Counted from the stretch's first letter, positions 6,221 to 14,692 are shown. The stretch is 64,000 bases of DNA from Ottowia flava (GCF_042680565.1 NZ_JBHUEJ010000011.1:1-64000); one strand, 5' to 3'. The notes: generated from the sequence alone by a model not told the origin. Translations and numbers: made by a program.

Positions 6221-7590
6221 ACGCGCGTCTTGACGACTACGCGACTGCCGAGCTGACCAGCCTAGAGTCCGAGGCCAGCCTTGTCGGCGCCCTGTTGCTG
6301 GACAACGCAGCATTTGATCGAATTTCCGACGCGCTGCGCCCGGAGCACTTCTCGAGCGACACGCACCGCACGGTGTTCAACGAGATTGCTCGCCAACTGT
6401 CCACAGGTAAGCCAGCCGATGTGGTGACGGTCTTTTCCGGCCTGAATAACGAAATAGAGCTGAGCGAGTTGAACGCTCTGGCGCAGTACGTGCCCAGTGG
6501 AGCCAACATTCGACGCCATGCAGAACTGGTGATCGAGCGCTACAAGGCCCGCCAATTGGCCGCTGTGAGCCGAGAAGTCTACGAGCTGGCACATGACAAC
6601 CACCGCAGCATTGAAGAGCGTGTAGAGGCCGCGCAGGGTCAGTTGGCCCGATTGATTGACGACAGCCCACGTGACGAATGGATCGGCGCCCACGAAGGCA
6701 TGTTGAAGCACACACAGGTGCTTGAAGACCGTGCCGAGGGAAAGATCAAGTCATGGCCGACCGGGCTCTGCGACTTGGACGACTACCTGGAGGGTGGTTT
6801 GCGCCCCGGGTCGCTGGTGGTGCTGGGTGCGCGCCCGAGCCACGGCAAAACCGCTATGGGTATGTCGATTGGCCTGCACATGGCCTCGAGCTATTCCGTC
6901 GCCTTGATGAGCATGGAAATGCCGCACCGCGACGTGCGCGACCGAATGACCGCCATCTTGGGCCGCGTCAGCTTGTCCAGCGTTATCCGCCCGAACAAGG
7001 GTGAAGGCTTGGCATGGGATCGCGTACTCGAGGGTGCTGAGCTGGCCCGGTCGCTCAACTTCTACGTGACTGACCAGTCTGGCTTGAACATCAACCAAGT
7101 CCGCGCCAAGGCACGCAACCTGCGCCGCCTGCATGGCTTGAACGTGTTGGTGGTGGACTACATCGGCCTGATGACGGGCTTGGACAGCAAGCAGTCCCGC
7201 GCCTACCAAATCGAGGAAGTGACCAAGGGCTTGAAGTCACTAGCCAAGGAGCTGGACATCTGCGTCATTGCCTTGGCACAGCTGAACCGGAACATCGAGC
7301 AGCGAATGAATCGCAGGCCAATGCTAAGCGACTTCCGCGATTCCGGGTCTATCGAGCAGGACGCCGACATTGTGTTTGGGCTGCATCGGGAAGTCGTGGA
7401 CAAGCCCGACCTTGGCGACACCTGGAAGGTTCACGCCGACCTATGCATCTTGAAGAACCGCCAGGGCCGTACCGGGCAAATCAATCTGCACTACGCAGGC
7501 GAGCAAACCAGGTTCTCTAGCTGGAGCGGGCCAGCCCCCAGCCACGCTGTGCCGTCCAAAGCAAAGCGCGGATATGAGGAGTTTGAGTGA
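6217..7590 (+). CDS. Replicative DNA helicase, DnaB family (457 aa)
   Basis: Phage hexameric helicase that unwinds DNA at the fork. The N-terminal DnaB domain (residues 12-115, SLVGALLLDNAAFDRISDAL) binds primase. The RecA-like C-terminal domain starts near 180 with Walker A GARPSHGKT (about 204-212), Walker B LNVLVVDYIGLM, an AQLNRNIEQR segment and SGSIEQDADIVFGLHRE. The length is usual for the family. It follows the loader with an ATGA overlap, so the phage brings its own initiator, loader and helicase but no visible primase. Confidence 0.95.
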   Translation: MNARLDDYATAELTSLESEASLVGALLLDNAAFDRISDALRPEHFSSDTHRTVFNEIARQLSTGKPADVVTVFSGLNNEIELSELNALAQYVPSGANIRRHAELVIERYKARQLAAVSREVYELAHDNHRSIEERVEAAQGQLARLIDDSPRDEWIGAHEGMLKHTQVLEDRAEGKIKSWPTGLCDLDDYLEGGLRPGSLVVLGARPSHGKTAMGMSIGLHMASSYSVALMSMEMPHRDVRDRMTAILGRVSLSSVIRPNKGEGLAWDRVLEGAELARSLNFYVTDQSGLNINQVRAKARNLRRLHGLNVLVVDYIGLMTGLDSKQSRAYQIEEVTKGLKSLAKELDICVIALAQLNRNIEQRMNRRPMLSDFRDSGSIEQDADIVFGLHREVVDKPDLGDTWKVHADLCILKNRQGRTGQINLHYAGEQTRFSSWSGPAPSHAVPSKAKRGYEEFE

Positions 7591-8114
7591 TGAACATGGC
7601 CGACATACACAAGGCTATTGAAGCCGAAATCCAGCGCCGCCCTTATGCCAAGCTCATCAAGTCGAAAGACCCGCGCGTGCGGTTTCAGGCATTGCGCAAC
7701 TTCTACAGGGCAGCCGACAGAGAGATTCAGCAAGCCGGTCGTGCTGAGTGGGGCATCGACCCCTACGAAGTCGATTGGCTGAATGTGTTCACCCACATAG
7801 AGCGGGCGTTGTGGCACGACATTCGAGCGGCAGACGCTGTGCTGTATCCGCAATACCCGATAGGCCCGTTCTTTGTGGACTTCGGCAATCCGGTCGCCAA
7901 GGTTGCTGTTGAGTGTGACGGCTTCGCATACCACCAAGACAAGGCCAAGGATGCCTCGCGCGATGAAGAACTGCGCAAGTTGGGGTGGAGTGTCTGCCGC
8001 CTGACTGGCTCCGAATGCATCCGCGACATGAATGAGGAAACGCTCGAGAAAAGCGTGCCGCGCCAGATGGTTGATCGGCTGATGCTATCGCATGGGATTG
8101 GGAGGTGCGCATGA
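7590..8114 (+). CDS. DUF559/Vsr-like endonuclease-fold protein (174 aa)
   Basis: The C-terminal half has the PD-(D/E)xK pattern of DUF559 and very-short-patch repair enzymes: FFVDFGNPVAKVAVECDGFA (Asp and Glu on adjacent strands), then HQDKAKDASRDEELRKLGW and a VCRLTGSEC strand. The N-terminal 80 residues are helical and unassigned. By family it may be a DNA nicking or cutting enzyme; a role in phage recombination or host DNA breakdown is inference. GAGGAG lies upstream of the ATG at 7590, which overlaps the helicase stop. Confidence 0.7.
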   Translation: MNMADIHKAIEAEIQRRPYAKLIKSKDPRVRFQALRNFYRAADREIQQAGRAEWGIDPYEVDWLNVFTHIERALWHDIRAADAVLYPQYPIGPFFVDFGNPVAKVAVECDGFAYHQDKAKDASRDEELRKLGWSVCRLTGSECIRDMNEETLEKSVPRQMVDRLMLSHGIGRCA

Positions 8115-8317
8115 CCCAGCCAACCCGCACCCGCATCCGCAACTTCTTTGCCAACAACCCCGGCAGAGAAATGCGCACCGCCCAATTCTCCGGTTGGTAT
8201 GGCGTTCACCGCGTCACTGCTGCCAAGGCAATCCACCAGATGGTCCAAGCCGGTGAATTGGTCAAGCGGCGCAGCGGCAAGGAGATTTACTACGCGGCAC
8301 CAAAGGTGTCCGCATGA
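8111..8317 (+). CDS. Small winged-helix protein (68 aa)
   Basis: A compact helix-turn-helix with wing: RIRNFFANNPGREMRTAQF, then VHRVTAAKAIHQMVQAGELV as recognition helix, and a SGKEIYYAAP wing. Likely DNA binding. GGGAGG precedes the ATG at 8111. It probably arose with the next gene, which carries the same fold twice. Confidence 0.65.
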   Translation: MTQPTRTRIRNFFANNPGREMRTAQFSGWYGVHRVTAAKAIHQMVQAGELVKRRSGKEIYYAAPKVSA

Positions 8318-8922
8318 GCAAGGCGCAGCAAATTGGCCGCCTGATCCGCCTTCTGGACGGCACGCGAACCTTGACTGAGGCCGCCGCGAAATCCGGCCTG
8401 CACCCGCAAACCGCGCTCTGTTACGTGCGAACGTGGCATCGGCTGGGCGCTTGCCACGTCAGTAAGGTTCAAGGTAGGGCAGGGGATGGACGCAAGACCG
8501 TGCTGATCTACAAGATCGGCCCCGGAAAGGACGTTCGACCACCCTACAAGGTGAGCGCCAAACAGCGCAACTGGGTTCGTGCGGTCACGTTCGCAATGCT
8601 TATCAAGCGCCTGGACGGGCTGCACACCTTGGATGACTTTGTTGAGGAAGTCGGCCTGGAGCCGCGCCCCATGCGAGAACTGCTCAAGCAGCTTCACGAG
8701 TCCGGCGCTATCCGCATCGCAGGCTGGGAGGAAGGCTACACGGGCATCAAAGCCCGCCCCATGTACGCCCTGAACCGTGGCGGCAGACCAGCCAACGAGC
8801 CTGCCAGGCCAGGGGCTAAGAGCAATGCGGAGCGCTTGAGAGAGCGCAGGCAGTTGCGAAAGGCAGCAGCAATCAATTCCTTGTTCGCTGGCAACGCGGA
8901 GCACTTCCGGGAAGCGGCGTGA
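8314..8922 (+). CDS. Tandem winged-helix DNA-binding protein (202 aa)
   Basis: Two winged-helix-like units: residues 8-65 (TLTEAAAKSGLHPQTALCYV) and about 93-150 (TLDDFVEEVGLEPRPMRELL), each ending in a wing strand. The C-terminal 50 residues are basic and helical. Possibly an early or middle regulator of the phage; no family name is certain. It is coupled to the previous gene by an ATGA overlap. Confidence 0.6.
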   Translation: MSKAQQIGRLIRLLDGTRTLTEAAAKSGLHPQTALCYVRTWHRLGACHVSKVQGRAGDGRKTVLIYKIGPGKDVRPPYKVSAKQRNWVRAVTFAMLIKRLDGLHTLDDFVEEVGLEPRPMRELLKQLHESGAIRIAGWEEGYTGIKARPMYALNRGGRPANEPARPGAKSNAERLRERRQLRKAAAINSLFAGNAEHFREAA

Positions 8923-9095
8923 CATGCCAAGAAGCTGCCGACCACTACACCCACCTAGCCCAACAACCCGGCTGGAGGCACTACGTCAGCCACAGGGTGA
9001 AGGAAATGGAAGCCGAGGCGCCCGAGCTGTATCGGGGTCTGTACGCAACGGTCAAACAACGCTTGGAAGAGATTGAGGGGAAGCAGGATGAATGA
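8919..9095 (+). CDS. Small hypothetical phage protein (58 aa)
   Basis: A short gene starting GTG in a GTGA overlap with the preceding stop and overlapping the next ATG. Its composition is natural (TCQEAADHYTHLAQQPGW; ELYRGLYATVKQRLEEIEG) and it ends KQDE. Small helical proteins with a similar start lie upstream of ninB/ninG in Burkholderiales phages; the function is unknown. Confidence 0.6.
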   Translation: MTCQEAADHYTHLAQQPGWRHYVSHRVKEMEAEAPELYRGLYATVKQRLEEIEGKQDE

Positions 9096-9462
9096 GTGGA
9101 TTGAGTGGAAAGAGCCGTTTTGCCCTGTGTTTGGGACGGCCATGCTGGAGATCAGGGTTCAAGATGGAGCAACATTTACCGCTTTGGCGCGCGATGTTCG
9201 CTGGGACACAGCGCGGGCAGTCGCTTACCGCCATGCGGTTGGACTACACCCCACCCAAGCTGTAGTCCAAAACCCGGACAGCCTGCAGCCCTTCGCCATC
9301 GTGGCCATCGTCTCGCCGGTAGATGGTCGCCGGTACAGCCTGGCAGAGGAGGCCAAACAGGAAGCGTTGCGGCTGTCCGAGGAAAAGGGCTACAGCTACA
9401 CCGTTGTTCAGGTGCTGGGCGAGGCGAAGTGCCACAAGTCGTCGGAGTGGGTTGGTGGCTGA
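9088..9462 (+). CDS. Hypothetical phage protein (124 aa)
   Basis: The ATG at 9088 lies inside the end of the previous gene, with GGGG and GCAGG upstream. It contains no recognised domain. A beta-rich middle (QPFAIVAIVSPVDGRRYSL) is followed by an EEAKQEALRLSEEKGYSY helix and a CHKSSEW tail. It overlaps the NinB start by 8 bases. Confidence 0.55.
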   Translation: MNEWIEWKEPFCPVFGTAMLEIRVQDGATFTALARDVRWDTARAVAYRHAVGLHPTQAVVQNPDSLQPFAIVAIVSPVDGRRYSLAEEAKQEALRLSEEKGYSYTVVQVLGEAKCHKSSEWVGG

Positions 9463-9910
9463 GCGCATCTCCCTGCGCCTGATCAACGCCCAACAAGGCT
9501 ACCAGGCCATCAACACCGCATGGCACCGCGCCAAGGCTCTGCTGATGGCCGGCCACCGTCTTGTGCTGGAGCTGCGGCCAGACACGCGCAGCAACGAGCA
9601 GAACGCCAAGTTCCATGCCATCTGCTCGGACATATCCCGCGCCCGTTTGGCATGGGCTGGCAAGCCGCGCACTGCCGCCGAATGGAAGGTGCTGTTGGTC
9701 AGCGGCCATGCCGTCGCGACAAAGCAGGGCGCTGAAATCGTGCCGGGCCTTGAGGGTGAGTTTGTGAATATCAGAGAGTCCACGGCACGCATGAGCCGTG
9801 CGCGTGGTTCATCTTTGATTGAGTACGCGCTGGAGTTCTGCGCGTCCAACGGGGTTGAACTGCGCGAATCGGTGCAATGGGTTGACCCAGAGACTGGGGA
9901 AATTGCGTGA
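9455..9910 (+). CDS. ninB: NinB recombination protein (151 aa)
   Basis: Member of the lambda NinB (Orf) family, which binds single-stranded DNA and helps phage recombination in place of host RecFOR. Visible signature: RLINAQQGYQAINTAWHRAK, LRPDTRSNEQNAKFHAIC, then a DIS...W segment and the conserved STARMSRARGSSLIEY followed by CASNGVEL near the C-terminus. The GTG at 9455 is chosen because family alignment begins right after it. It is immediately followed by ninG, as in lambda. Confidence 0.85.
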   Translation: MAERISLRLINAQQGYQAINTAWHRAKALLMAGHRLVLELRPDTRSNEQNAKFHAICSDISRARLAWAGKPRTAAEWKVLLVSGHAVATKQGAEIVPGLEGEFVNIRESTARMSRARGSSLIEYALEFCASNGVELRESVQWVDPETGEIA

Positions 9911-10485
9911 CCCGCCAGCCCAAGCCCAAGCGCTGCAAGGTATGCAAGGCCGAATTCATTCCGGTTCGCCCCATGCAAAAGGCGTGCAGCGTGGATTGCG
10001 CCAAGGCTATGGCTGTGTCAGAGCGGGGCAAGCGTGAAGCCAAAGAGGCGGCCAAGGATCGGGCTGAGACACGCAAGCGCAAGGAAGCCAACAAGACATT
10101 GCCCCAGCTGCACAAGGAGGCTCAGATTGAGTTCAACAAGTTCATCCGAAACCGAGACAAGGACAAGCCTTGCATTTGCTGCGGAAGGCCGCTTAATCCG
10201 TCTGAAGTTGGCGGAGGGTTTGACTGCGGACATTACCGCTCAGTCGGGAGCGCTCCACATCTGCGTTACACCGAATCCAACGCCCACGGACAAACGAAGC
10301 ACTGCAATAGGTACGGCGCGGGCAGGGCTGTTGACTATCGCATTGGCCTTGTGGCCCGCATTGGGCTGGAGGCTGTGGGATCGCTGGAGGCCAACAACAC
10401 CGTCCGCAAGTGGACACGCGACGAAGTAAGGGCCATTCGGGACGAATACCGGGCTAGGAATCGACACATGAAGGATCAGACATGA
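9907..10485 (+). CDS. ninG: NinG (Rap) recombination endonuclease (192 aa)
   Basis: Lambda NinG/Rap family, a structure-specific endonuclease acting on recombination intermediates. The N-terminus has a zinc cluster (CKVCKAEF...CSVDC), then a coiled, basic middle and the conserved CICCGRP...FDCGHYRSVGSAPHLRY...HCNRYGAG region that makes up the family's HNH-like core. It starts with GTG overlapping ninB. Confidence 0.9.
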   Translation: MTRQPKPKRCKVCKAEFIPVRPMQKACSVDCAKAMAVSERGKREAKEAAKDRAETRKRKEANKTLPQLHKEAQIEFNKFIRNRDKDKPCICCGRPLNPSEVGGGFDCGHYRSVGSAPHLRYTESNAHGQTKHCNRYGAGRAVDYRIGLVARIGLEAVGSLEANNTVRKWTRDEVRAIRDEYRARNRHMKDQT

Positions 10486-10733
10486 CCAATGAGCAGCTTG
10501 CGGTAGTGATCAATGGATACATCGACGCACTGCGTCAGGCCAGACAGCAGTGCCTTGAAGCGCTTCCGTCGCATCTCATTACTGAGACCCACACCTTCCT
10601 AGGTGGGACGTACAGGTCAGCGCCGTGCCTCGATGGTGTGGGCGACGTGCTCAGTCGTATGCAGGGCGATGTACTGCGGCTGTCGTCCGTGACGGTGGCG
10701 CTTGACGATGCCACCCGGCTGGCGAGGGGGTAG
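10482..10733 (+). CDS. Hypothetical phage protein (83 aa)
   Basis: Last gene of the early operon, with an ATGA overlap on ninG. Mostly helical (NGYIDALRQARQQCLEAL; VGDVLSRMQGDVLRLSS) with no known domain. The position suggests a late-gene regulator or small recombination accessory; neither is shown. Confidence 0.5.
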   Translation: MTNEQLAVVINGYIDALRQARQQCLEALPSHLITETHTFLGGTYRSAPCLDGVGDVLSRMQGDVLRLSSVTVALDDATRLARG

Positions 10734-10842
10734 GGGTGGGGTACCCCCGTCAAGGTACCTCTACCCAGTATGGGGCACGCGAGTGATTCGCACCCCGATC
10801 TTTCCCTGTTGCACGACTCTTTATAGCCAATTGTTTCGATAG
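10734..10842. other. Gap before terminase; candidate cos region
   Basis: A 109-base gap directly upstream of the Nu1-like gene, where lambda-type phages keep cos. It holds two GGTACC palindromes (10739-10744, 10754-10759) and an imperfect dyad from GGGG at 10772 to CCCC at 10796, whose core GCGA-GTGAT-TCGC has twofold symmetry. A cohesive-end nick site is plausible but not proven. Confidence 0.35.
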
Positions 10843-11409
10843 ATGGCACTCAAAATAACTGAAACTCATGTTTTTGAGCTGAATGCCCCACCTTCCGCGC
10901 TGGATGTGGCGATTTTGGTCGGCGTAACCCGTCAGGCCATCGCCAACATGCTTTCCGACAACCGGCTTGGCAGCCCGAAGACCAACGGCGAGTTGCTGTT
11001 GGCCTACTGCGCGCGCCTGCGCGAGACGGCAAGCAATCGCGGACAGGTCATTCGGTCTGATGGTGATGGCGACTTGAATCCGCAGCAAGAAAAGGCCCAG
11101 CTGGATCGTTCCCGGCGCGAGGCGCAAGAGATTAAGAACGCAGTGGCCAGGGGGGAATTCGCGCCAATTGAGCTTCTGACCAACACGCTTGCATCGGCTT
11201 CGGTGGCGGTGGCCGACCAATTCGACCAATTGCCCAACATGGTTCGCAAGTCCTGCCCAGACATGAGGCCGGGCGAAGTTGAAACTGTGCAAAGGGTCAT
11301 CAACAACGCGCGCAACGCTTGGGTGCGTGGCACAGCCGCTCTGGTGTCCGAGTCTTTGGATGAAGACATGGGCCAAGACGAGGGCGAGGGCGACGATGCG
11401 TCCGTTTGA
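10843..11409 (+). CDS. Terminase small subunit, Nu1-like (188 aa)
   Basis: DNA-recognition subunit of the packaging motor. The N-terminus carries a helix-turn-helix (ALDVAILVGVTRQAIANML, about residues 18-36), then a helical linker rich in charged residues (NPQQEKAQLDRSRREAQEIK) and a C-terminal helical part ending in an acidic tail (DEGEGDD). This is the layout of the Nu1/DUF1441 family. It overlaps the large subunit by 14 bases. Confidence 0.8.
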   Translation: MALKITETHVFELNAPPSALDVAILVGVTRQAIANMLSDNRLGSPKTNGELLLAYCARLRETASNRGQVIRSDGDGDLNPQQEKAQLDRSRREAQEIKNAVARGEFAPIELLTNTLASASVAVADQFDQLPNMVRKSCPDMRPGEVETVQRVINNARNAWVRGTAALVSESLDEDMGQDEGEGDDASV

Positions 11410-13366
11410 GCCAGAAGCCATCGCCGCCATCAAGGCGGCCGTCCTTGAGGGCTTAACCGGCCTGCGCGCCGACCCGCCCGAAGCCCTGGCCGACTGGGCG
11501 CGAGAGAACTTCATTCTTGCCGGTGAGAGCAGCCAGCAGCGCGGTGCCTGGCAAGCGTGGGCTTTCCAGATTGGCATCTTGGACTTCATGTCTGACGACC
11601 GGATCGAGGACTTGGTAGTTGGCAAGTCCAAGCGCGTCGGCTACTCGAAGATGATCACCGCCTTCGTGGCGTACAACATCGCCCACCGTCGCCGCAACGT
11701 GGCTCTCTGGCAGCCCACGGACGACGATCGCGACAGCTACGTCAAGTCGGAAATCGACCCGGTGCTGAACGGTGTCGAAGCGGTGAAGAAGTGCCGCAGG
11801 GGCAAAGACCGCGAAACCATCGCGCTCAAGCGATTTCGCTACAGCAGCCTGCACGTCCTGGGTGGTAAAGCTGCCCGCGCCTACCGACGCATCACCGTCG
11901 CCGTCGCCATCTTGGACGAATGGTCAGCCTTCGATATTTCGATTGAGAAAGCGGGCGATCCTGGAGGCTTGGCAAAGGGCCGTCTTGAAGGCGCACCGTT
12001 TCCCAAGTTCATCGGCGGCAGCACGCCACGGCTAAAGGGCATCTGCCATGTCGAGCGGGCGTTGTCCAACACCATTGGCCTGGTCCGCTACAACATTGCG
12101 TGTCCACACTGTGGAGTAGAGCACCCATTGACCTTTGGGCAGGGCAAGAAGTCCGGTCTGATGTGGGAGCCGGGGCAGCCTGAAACCGTTCGGCATGTGT
12201 GTCCACACTGCCTGGAGTCCATCAAACAGTCTGACTACCTGGTCGCAGGCGAGCCGCCAAAGGGAGATTGGGTGTGCGAGCGCACTGGTAAGCGCTACAC
12301 CTCGGCTCGTCAGTGGCTCGATGAAGACGGAATTCCATGCGAACCGCCTCGCACCCTCGGCGTCCATGTGTGGGCCGCGTACTCACCTCAGCGAAGCTGG
12401 GAAAGCATTGCCGAGGAGCACGAACAAGCCGAAAAAGCTCTACAGGCTGGCAACGAAGGCCCGATGCAGCTGTTCGTCAATGAAACGCGCGGCGAGACTT
12501 GGGAACTCGTTGGCGAAGGCGGCGACGAAAGCGAACTCAAACGTAGAGCCGAGCCCTACAGCCTCAAAACCGTGCCTGCTGGCGCCCTTGTCCTAACCGC
12601 AGCCGTGGACGTGCAGCGCACCTGGTGGCAGATCACCGTGTGGGGCTGGGGGCCGGGCATGGAATCGTGGGTTGTTGATCGTGTTCGGATCGACGGCAAC
12701 CCAACGGTTGAGGGCGATTGGGACGCTGTGACCACCTATCTGCAGCAGGTTTACCCACACGAACTGGGCGAATTCATCCGAATTTCCGCGATCACAGCCG
12801 ACTCTGGCGACCAAACCCAAGCGGTCTACGCCTGGGCCATGCGTGACACCAACAAGCTGCCCAAGCTGATGATCGGCAAGGGTTCCAGCTACCAAGAAAA
12901 GCCCATCCTGAACTCTGCCGTTCCGGTGGATGTGAACTACCGGGGCCAGAAAGTGCCGTCCGGCATCAAGCGCTGGGAAATCGGCGTTCACGCTGCGAAA
13001 GATTTGCTGCTGGGTCAGTTGTCGGTCGAAGAACCCGGCCCCGGCTACGTCCATTTCAGCGAAGACCTGGACGACGAGTTTTACGCCCAGCTCACAGCCG
13101 AGAAGCGAATTCTTGCCAAGGTGAACGGACGTGACGTGTTCAAGTGGGTCAAGACTCGGGCGCGAAACGAGGAACTTGACCTTCGCAACTACGCCTTGCA
13201 CGCAGCACTAGCGTTGAAGCTCAACCGCATGCCCGCCGACAGGTGGGAATCAATTCGCCGCGCCCTGACCAAAGACAAACCAGCCGCAGCACCAACGCCT
13301 ATTCACCAGCCGACACACGCTGTCAGGCCCGCACGCCGCATTCGTTCCAGAGGAGTAGCACCGTGA
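11396..13366 (+). CDS. Terminase large subunit, lambda gpA family (656 aa)
   Basis: Packaging ATPase/nuclease. The N-terminal ATPase has the gpA-type variant P-loop (VVGKSKRVGYSKMI, about residues 76-89) and Walker B VAILDEWSAFD. A zinc-ribbon-like pair (CPHCGVEH, CPHCLES) follows, as in this family. The nuclease half begins at LTAAVDVQRTWWQITVWGWG and ends with a NYALHAALALKLNRM helix. The start at 11396 overlaps the small subunit; longer frames upstream read through it. Length agrees with the family. Confidence 0.95.
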   Translation: MRPFEPEAIAAIKAAVLEGLTGLRADPPEALADWARENFILAGESSQQRGAWQAWAFQIGILDFMSDDRIEDLVVGKSKRVGYSKMITAFVAYNIAHRRRNVALWQPTDDDRDSYVKSEIDPVLNGVEAVKKCRRGKDRETIALKRFRYSSLHVLGGKAARAYRRITVAVAILDEWSAFDISIEKAGDPGGLAKGRLEGAPFPKFIGGSTPRLKGICHVERALSNTIGLVRYNIACPHCGVEHPLTFGQGKKSGLMWEPGQPETVRHVCPHCLESIKQSDYLVAGEPPKGDWVCERTGKRYTSARQWLDEDGIPCEPPRTLGVHVWAAYSPQRSWESIAEEHEQAEKALQAGNEGPMQLFVNETRGETWELVGEGGDESELKRRAEPYSLKTVPAGALVLTAAVDVQRTWWQITVWGWGPGMESWVVDRVRIDGNPTVEGDWDAVTTYLQQVYPHELGEFIRISAITADSGDQTQAVYAWAMRDTNKLPKLMIGKGSSYQEKPILNSAVPVDVNYRGQKVPSGIKRWEIGVHAAKDLLLGQLSVEEPGPGYVHFSEDLDDEFYAQLTAEKRILAKVNGRDVFKWVKTRARNEELDLRNYALHAALALKLNRMPADRWESIRRALTKDKPAAAPTPIHQPTHAVRPARRIRSRGVAP

Positions 13367-13875
13367 GCAATGAAGACCAAGGCCGATACATCCGATATGC
13401 GGCGCCTGCGCCGGTCGAGAAAGACGAAATCGAGTCGATTCGCGGTAATGCGGAGGAAAGGCGGCTGCATGAACTTGCTGAGGACTGGGCGCTCTGGTGC
13501 CACACCCGCAAGTACATCGGCTCGCCCAAACCTTTGCAGATCAACTCGATTGCTCGCTGGGCCGCGCCCATGAGAGCGACCGCCTCAGTCGGGCGCGATG
13601 GGGTGATGGATGCGCAGATGCAGCTGTTCAATACGGCAGTGATGGCACAACAGCAAGGGCTTGGGCGGCAGGCTTTCTTGCTGTACTACTTGAACCGCGT
13701 CCGTCCTGTGAAGCTGATTGCCGGGGCTTTGAGCGTCAGCCGAAAGCACGTCTACACGCTTGTGTCTGACTTCCGCGCTGATGCCGCAAGGTCGATGGGG
13801 TCGCTGGAACAGGCTGCTGCCGAGACAAGGGCGGAGTTTCAGGCGGGGCGGCTGGCTTACTGTACGGAGGACTGA
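13363..13875 (+). CDS. Helix-turn-helix protein after terminase (170 aa)
   Basis: GTG start at 13363 behind a strong AGAGGAG, overlapping the terminase stop. The C-terminal part contains a helix-turn-helix (KLIAGALSVSRKHVYTLVSD, about residues 114-133). The N-terminal part (ELAEDWALWCHTRKYIG) resembles phage late regulators. A late-gene activator or antiterminator would suit the strong signal and DNA-binding fold, but its place after terminase is unusual for one. Family not recognised. Confidence 0.5.
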   Translation: MSNEDQGRYIRYAAPAPVEKDEIESIRGNAEERRLHELAEDWALWCHTRKYIGSPKPLQINSIARWAAPMRATASVGRDGVMDAQMQLFNTAVMAQQQGLGRQAFLLYYLNRVRPVKLIAGALSVSRKHVYTLVSDFRADAARSMGSLEQAAAETRAEFQAGRLAYCTED

Positions 13876-13878
13876 AAA

Positions 13879-14370
13879 ATGCTTATTAAGCAAGGCCAAA
13901 TATTTGTTTTCAAGGTCAATGACCATGTAAATGACTCATACGGCGAGTTGGGCGCTGTCGTTCGCGCAGTCACAGATTTAGATTACGAAGTAATAGAGAT
14001 GCAATGGCTAGAGAAGCTGCGGGAGAGGGGGTATCTAGATAGCTTGGCGGAACACTTCGGGGCTTTCATCATGTGGATGGAGGCGCGCAATCTTATAGAG
14101 GGCGTGGACAACCGAGAGGTGCCGATCGTCAAGTTCGACAACGGAGATGTGGAGCAAAAGTTCAAGGACTACCCTGTCCGATTTAACACGCATACACCGG
14201 AGGTAAAGCCGCCACTTGACGAGTTGGCGCATTTTTCACACAACGGGATAATCTATAAAGAGACGCGCAAGGGAGATTTGGCTATCGAGGGCAAAACGGA
14301 CATTGTTGGGCGTGTTGATAGAAAACTTCGTAGAGCCATTCTCAATGATGGGACGCAGATTGCGTTGTAG
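13879..14370 (+). CDS. Orphan hypothetical protein (163 aa)
   Basis: No recognised family. The codon choice (TTA, ATA, TTT) is visibly more AT-rich than its neighbours, and the gene sits exactly where terminase normally gives way to the head genes, beside a transposon remnant. This suggests a later insertion (a moron). The protein has an N-terminal beta stretch (IKQGQIFVFKVNDHVNDSY) and ends with short strands (AILNDGTQIAL). No signal peptide. Confidence 0.5.
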   Translation: MLIKQGQIFVFKVNDHVNDSYGELGAVVRAVTDLDYEVIEMQWLEKLRERGYLDSLAEHFGAFIMWMEARNLIEGVDNREVPIVKFDNGDVEQKFKDYPVRFNTHTPEVKPPLDELAHFSHNGIIYKETRKGDLAIEGKTDIVGRVDRKLRRAILNDGTQIAL

Positions 14371-14372
14371 CG

Positions 14373-14618
14373 CCTTGCCCGGCTTGTGGGCACGTGCACG
14401 CGGGCAACCGAGCGAGCCAGGCGTCGTTCAAATGCCTGGCTTGCGACTTTGAGGGGCACGCCGACCATGTTGGCGCGCTCAACGTTTTGGCGCGGGGGCA
14501 CCGCGTCATGGCCTGTGGAGGGGACGTCAGACGTGCGGGTTCTGCAAAGAACCCAAACGCAGCCCCTGCGAAGCAGGAACCCGCCGAAGCGATCGGGTGT
14601 GGAGCGATCCATGCGTGA
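14373..14618 (+). pseudogene. C-terminal remnant of an IS605/IS200-type TnpB
   Basis: Without any start, the frame reads CPACGHVHAGNRASQASF, then CLACDFEGHADHVGALNVLA and RGH. This is the zinc finger and final motif (including the last catalytic Asp of HADxxxAxN) of TnpB/OrfB proteins. The upstream RuvC halves are missing, so it cannot be active. It begins immediately after the stop of the 163-residue gene and ends shortly before a recognisable right end at 14629-14660. Confidence 0.85.
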
Positions 14619-14660
14619 CGCCGTAGGAATCCTCGCCATTCAGGGCGGGGAGGATGTCAA
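14619..14660 (+). mobile_element. Right end of a decayed IS605-family element (omega-RNA 3' scaffold)
   Basis: After the TnpB stop comes GGAATCCTCGCC-ATTCA-GGGCGGGG, an imperfect hairpin, then AGGATGTCAA. Ending in TCAA after a subterminal hairpin is typical of IS605/IS1341 right ends, where the same sequence forms the 3' scaffold of the guide omega-RNA. The left end was not found. The bases just after 14660 would have been the guide. Confidence 0.7.
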
Positions 14661-14692
14661 GCCAACACCTATCAAAGCCGGGAGAATCTGCG

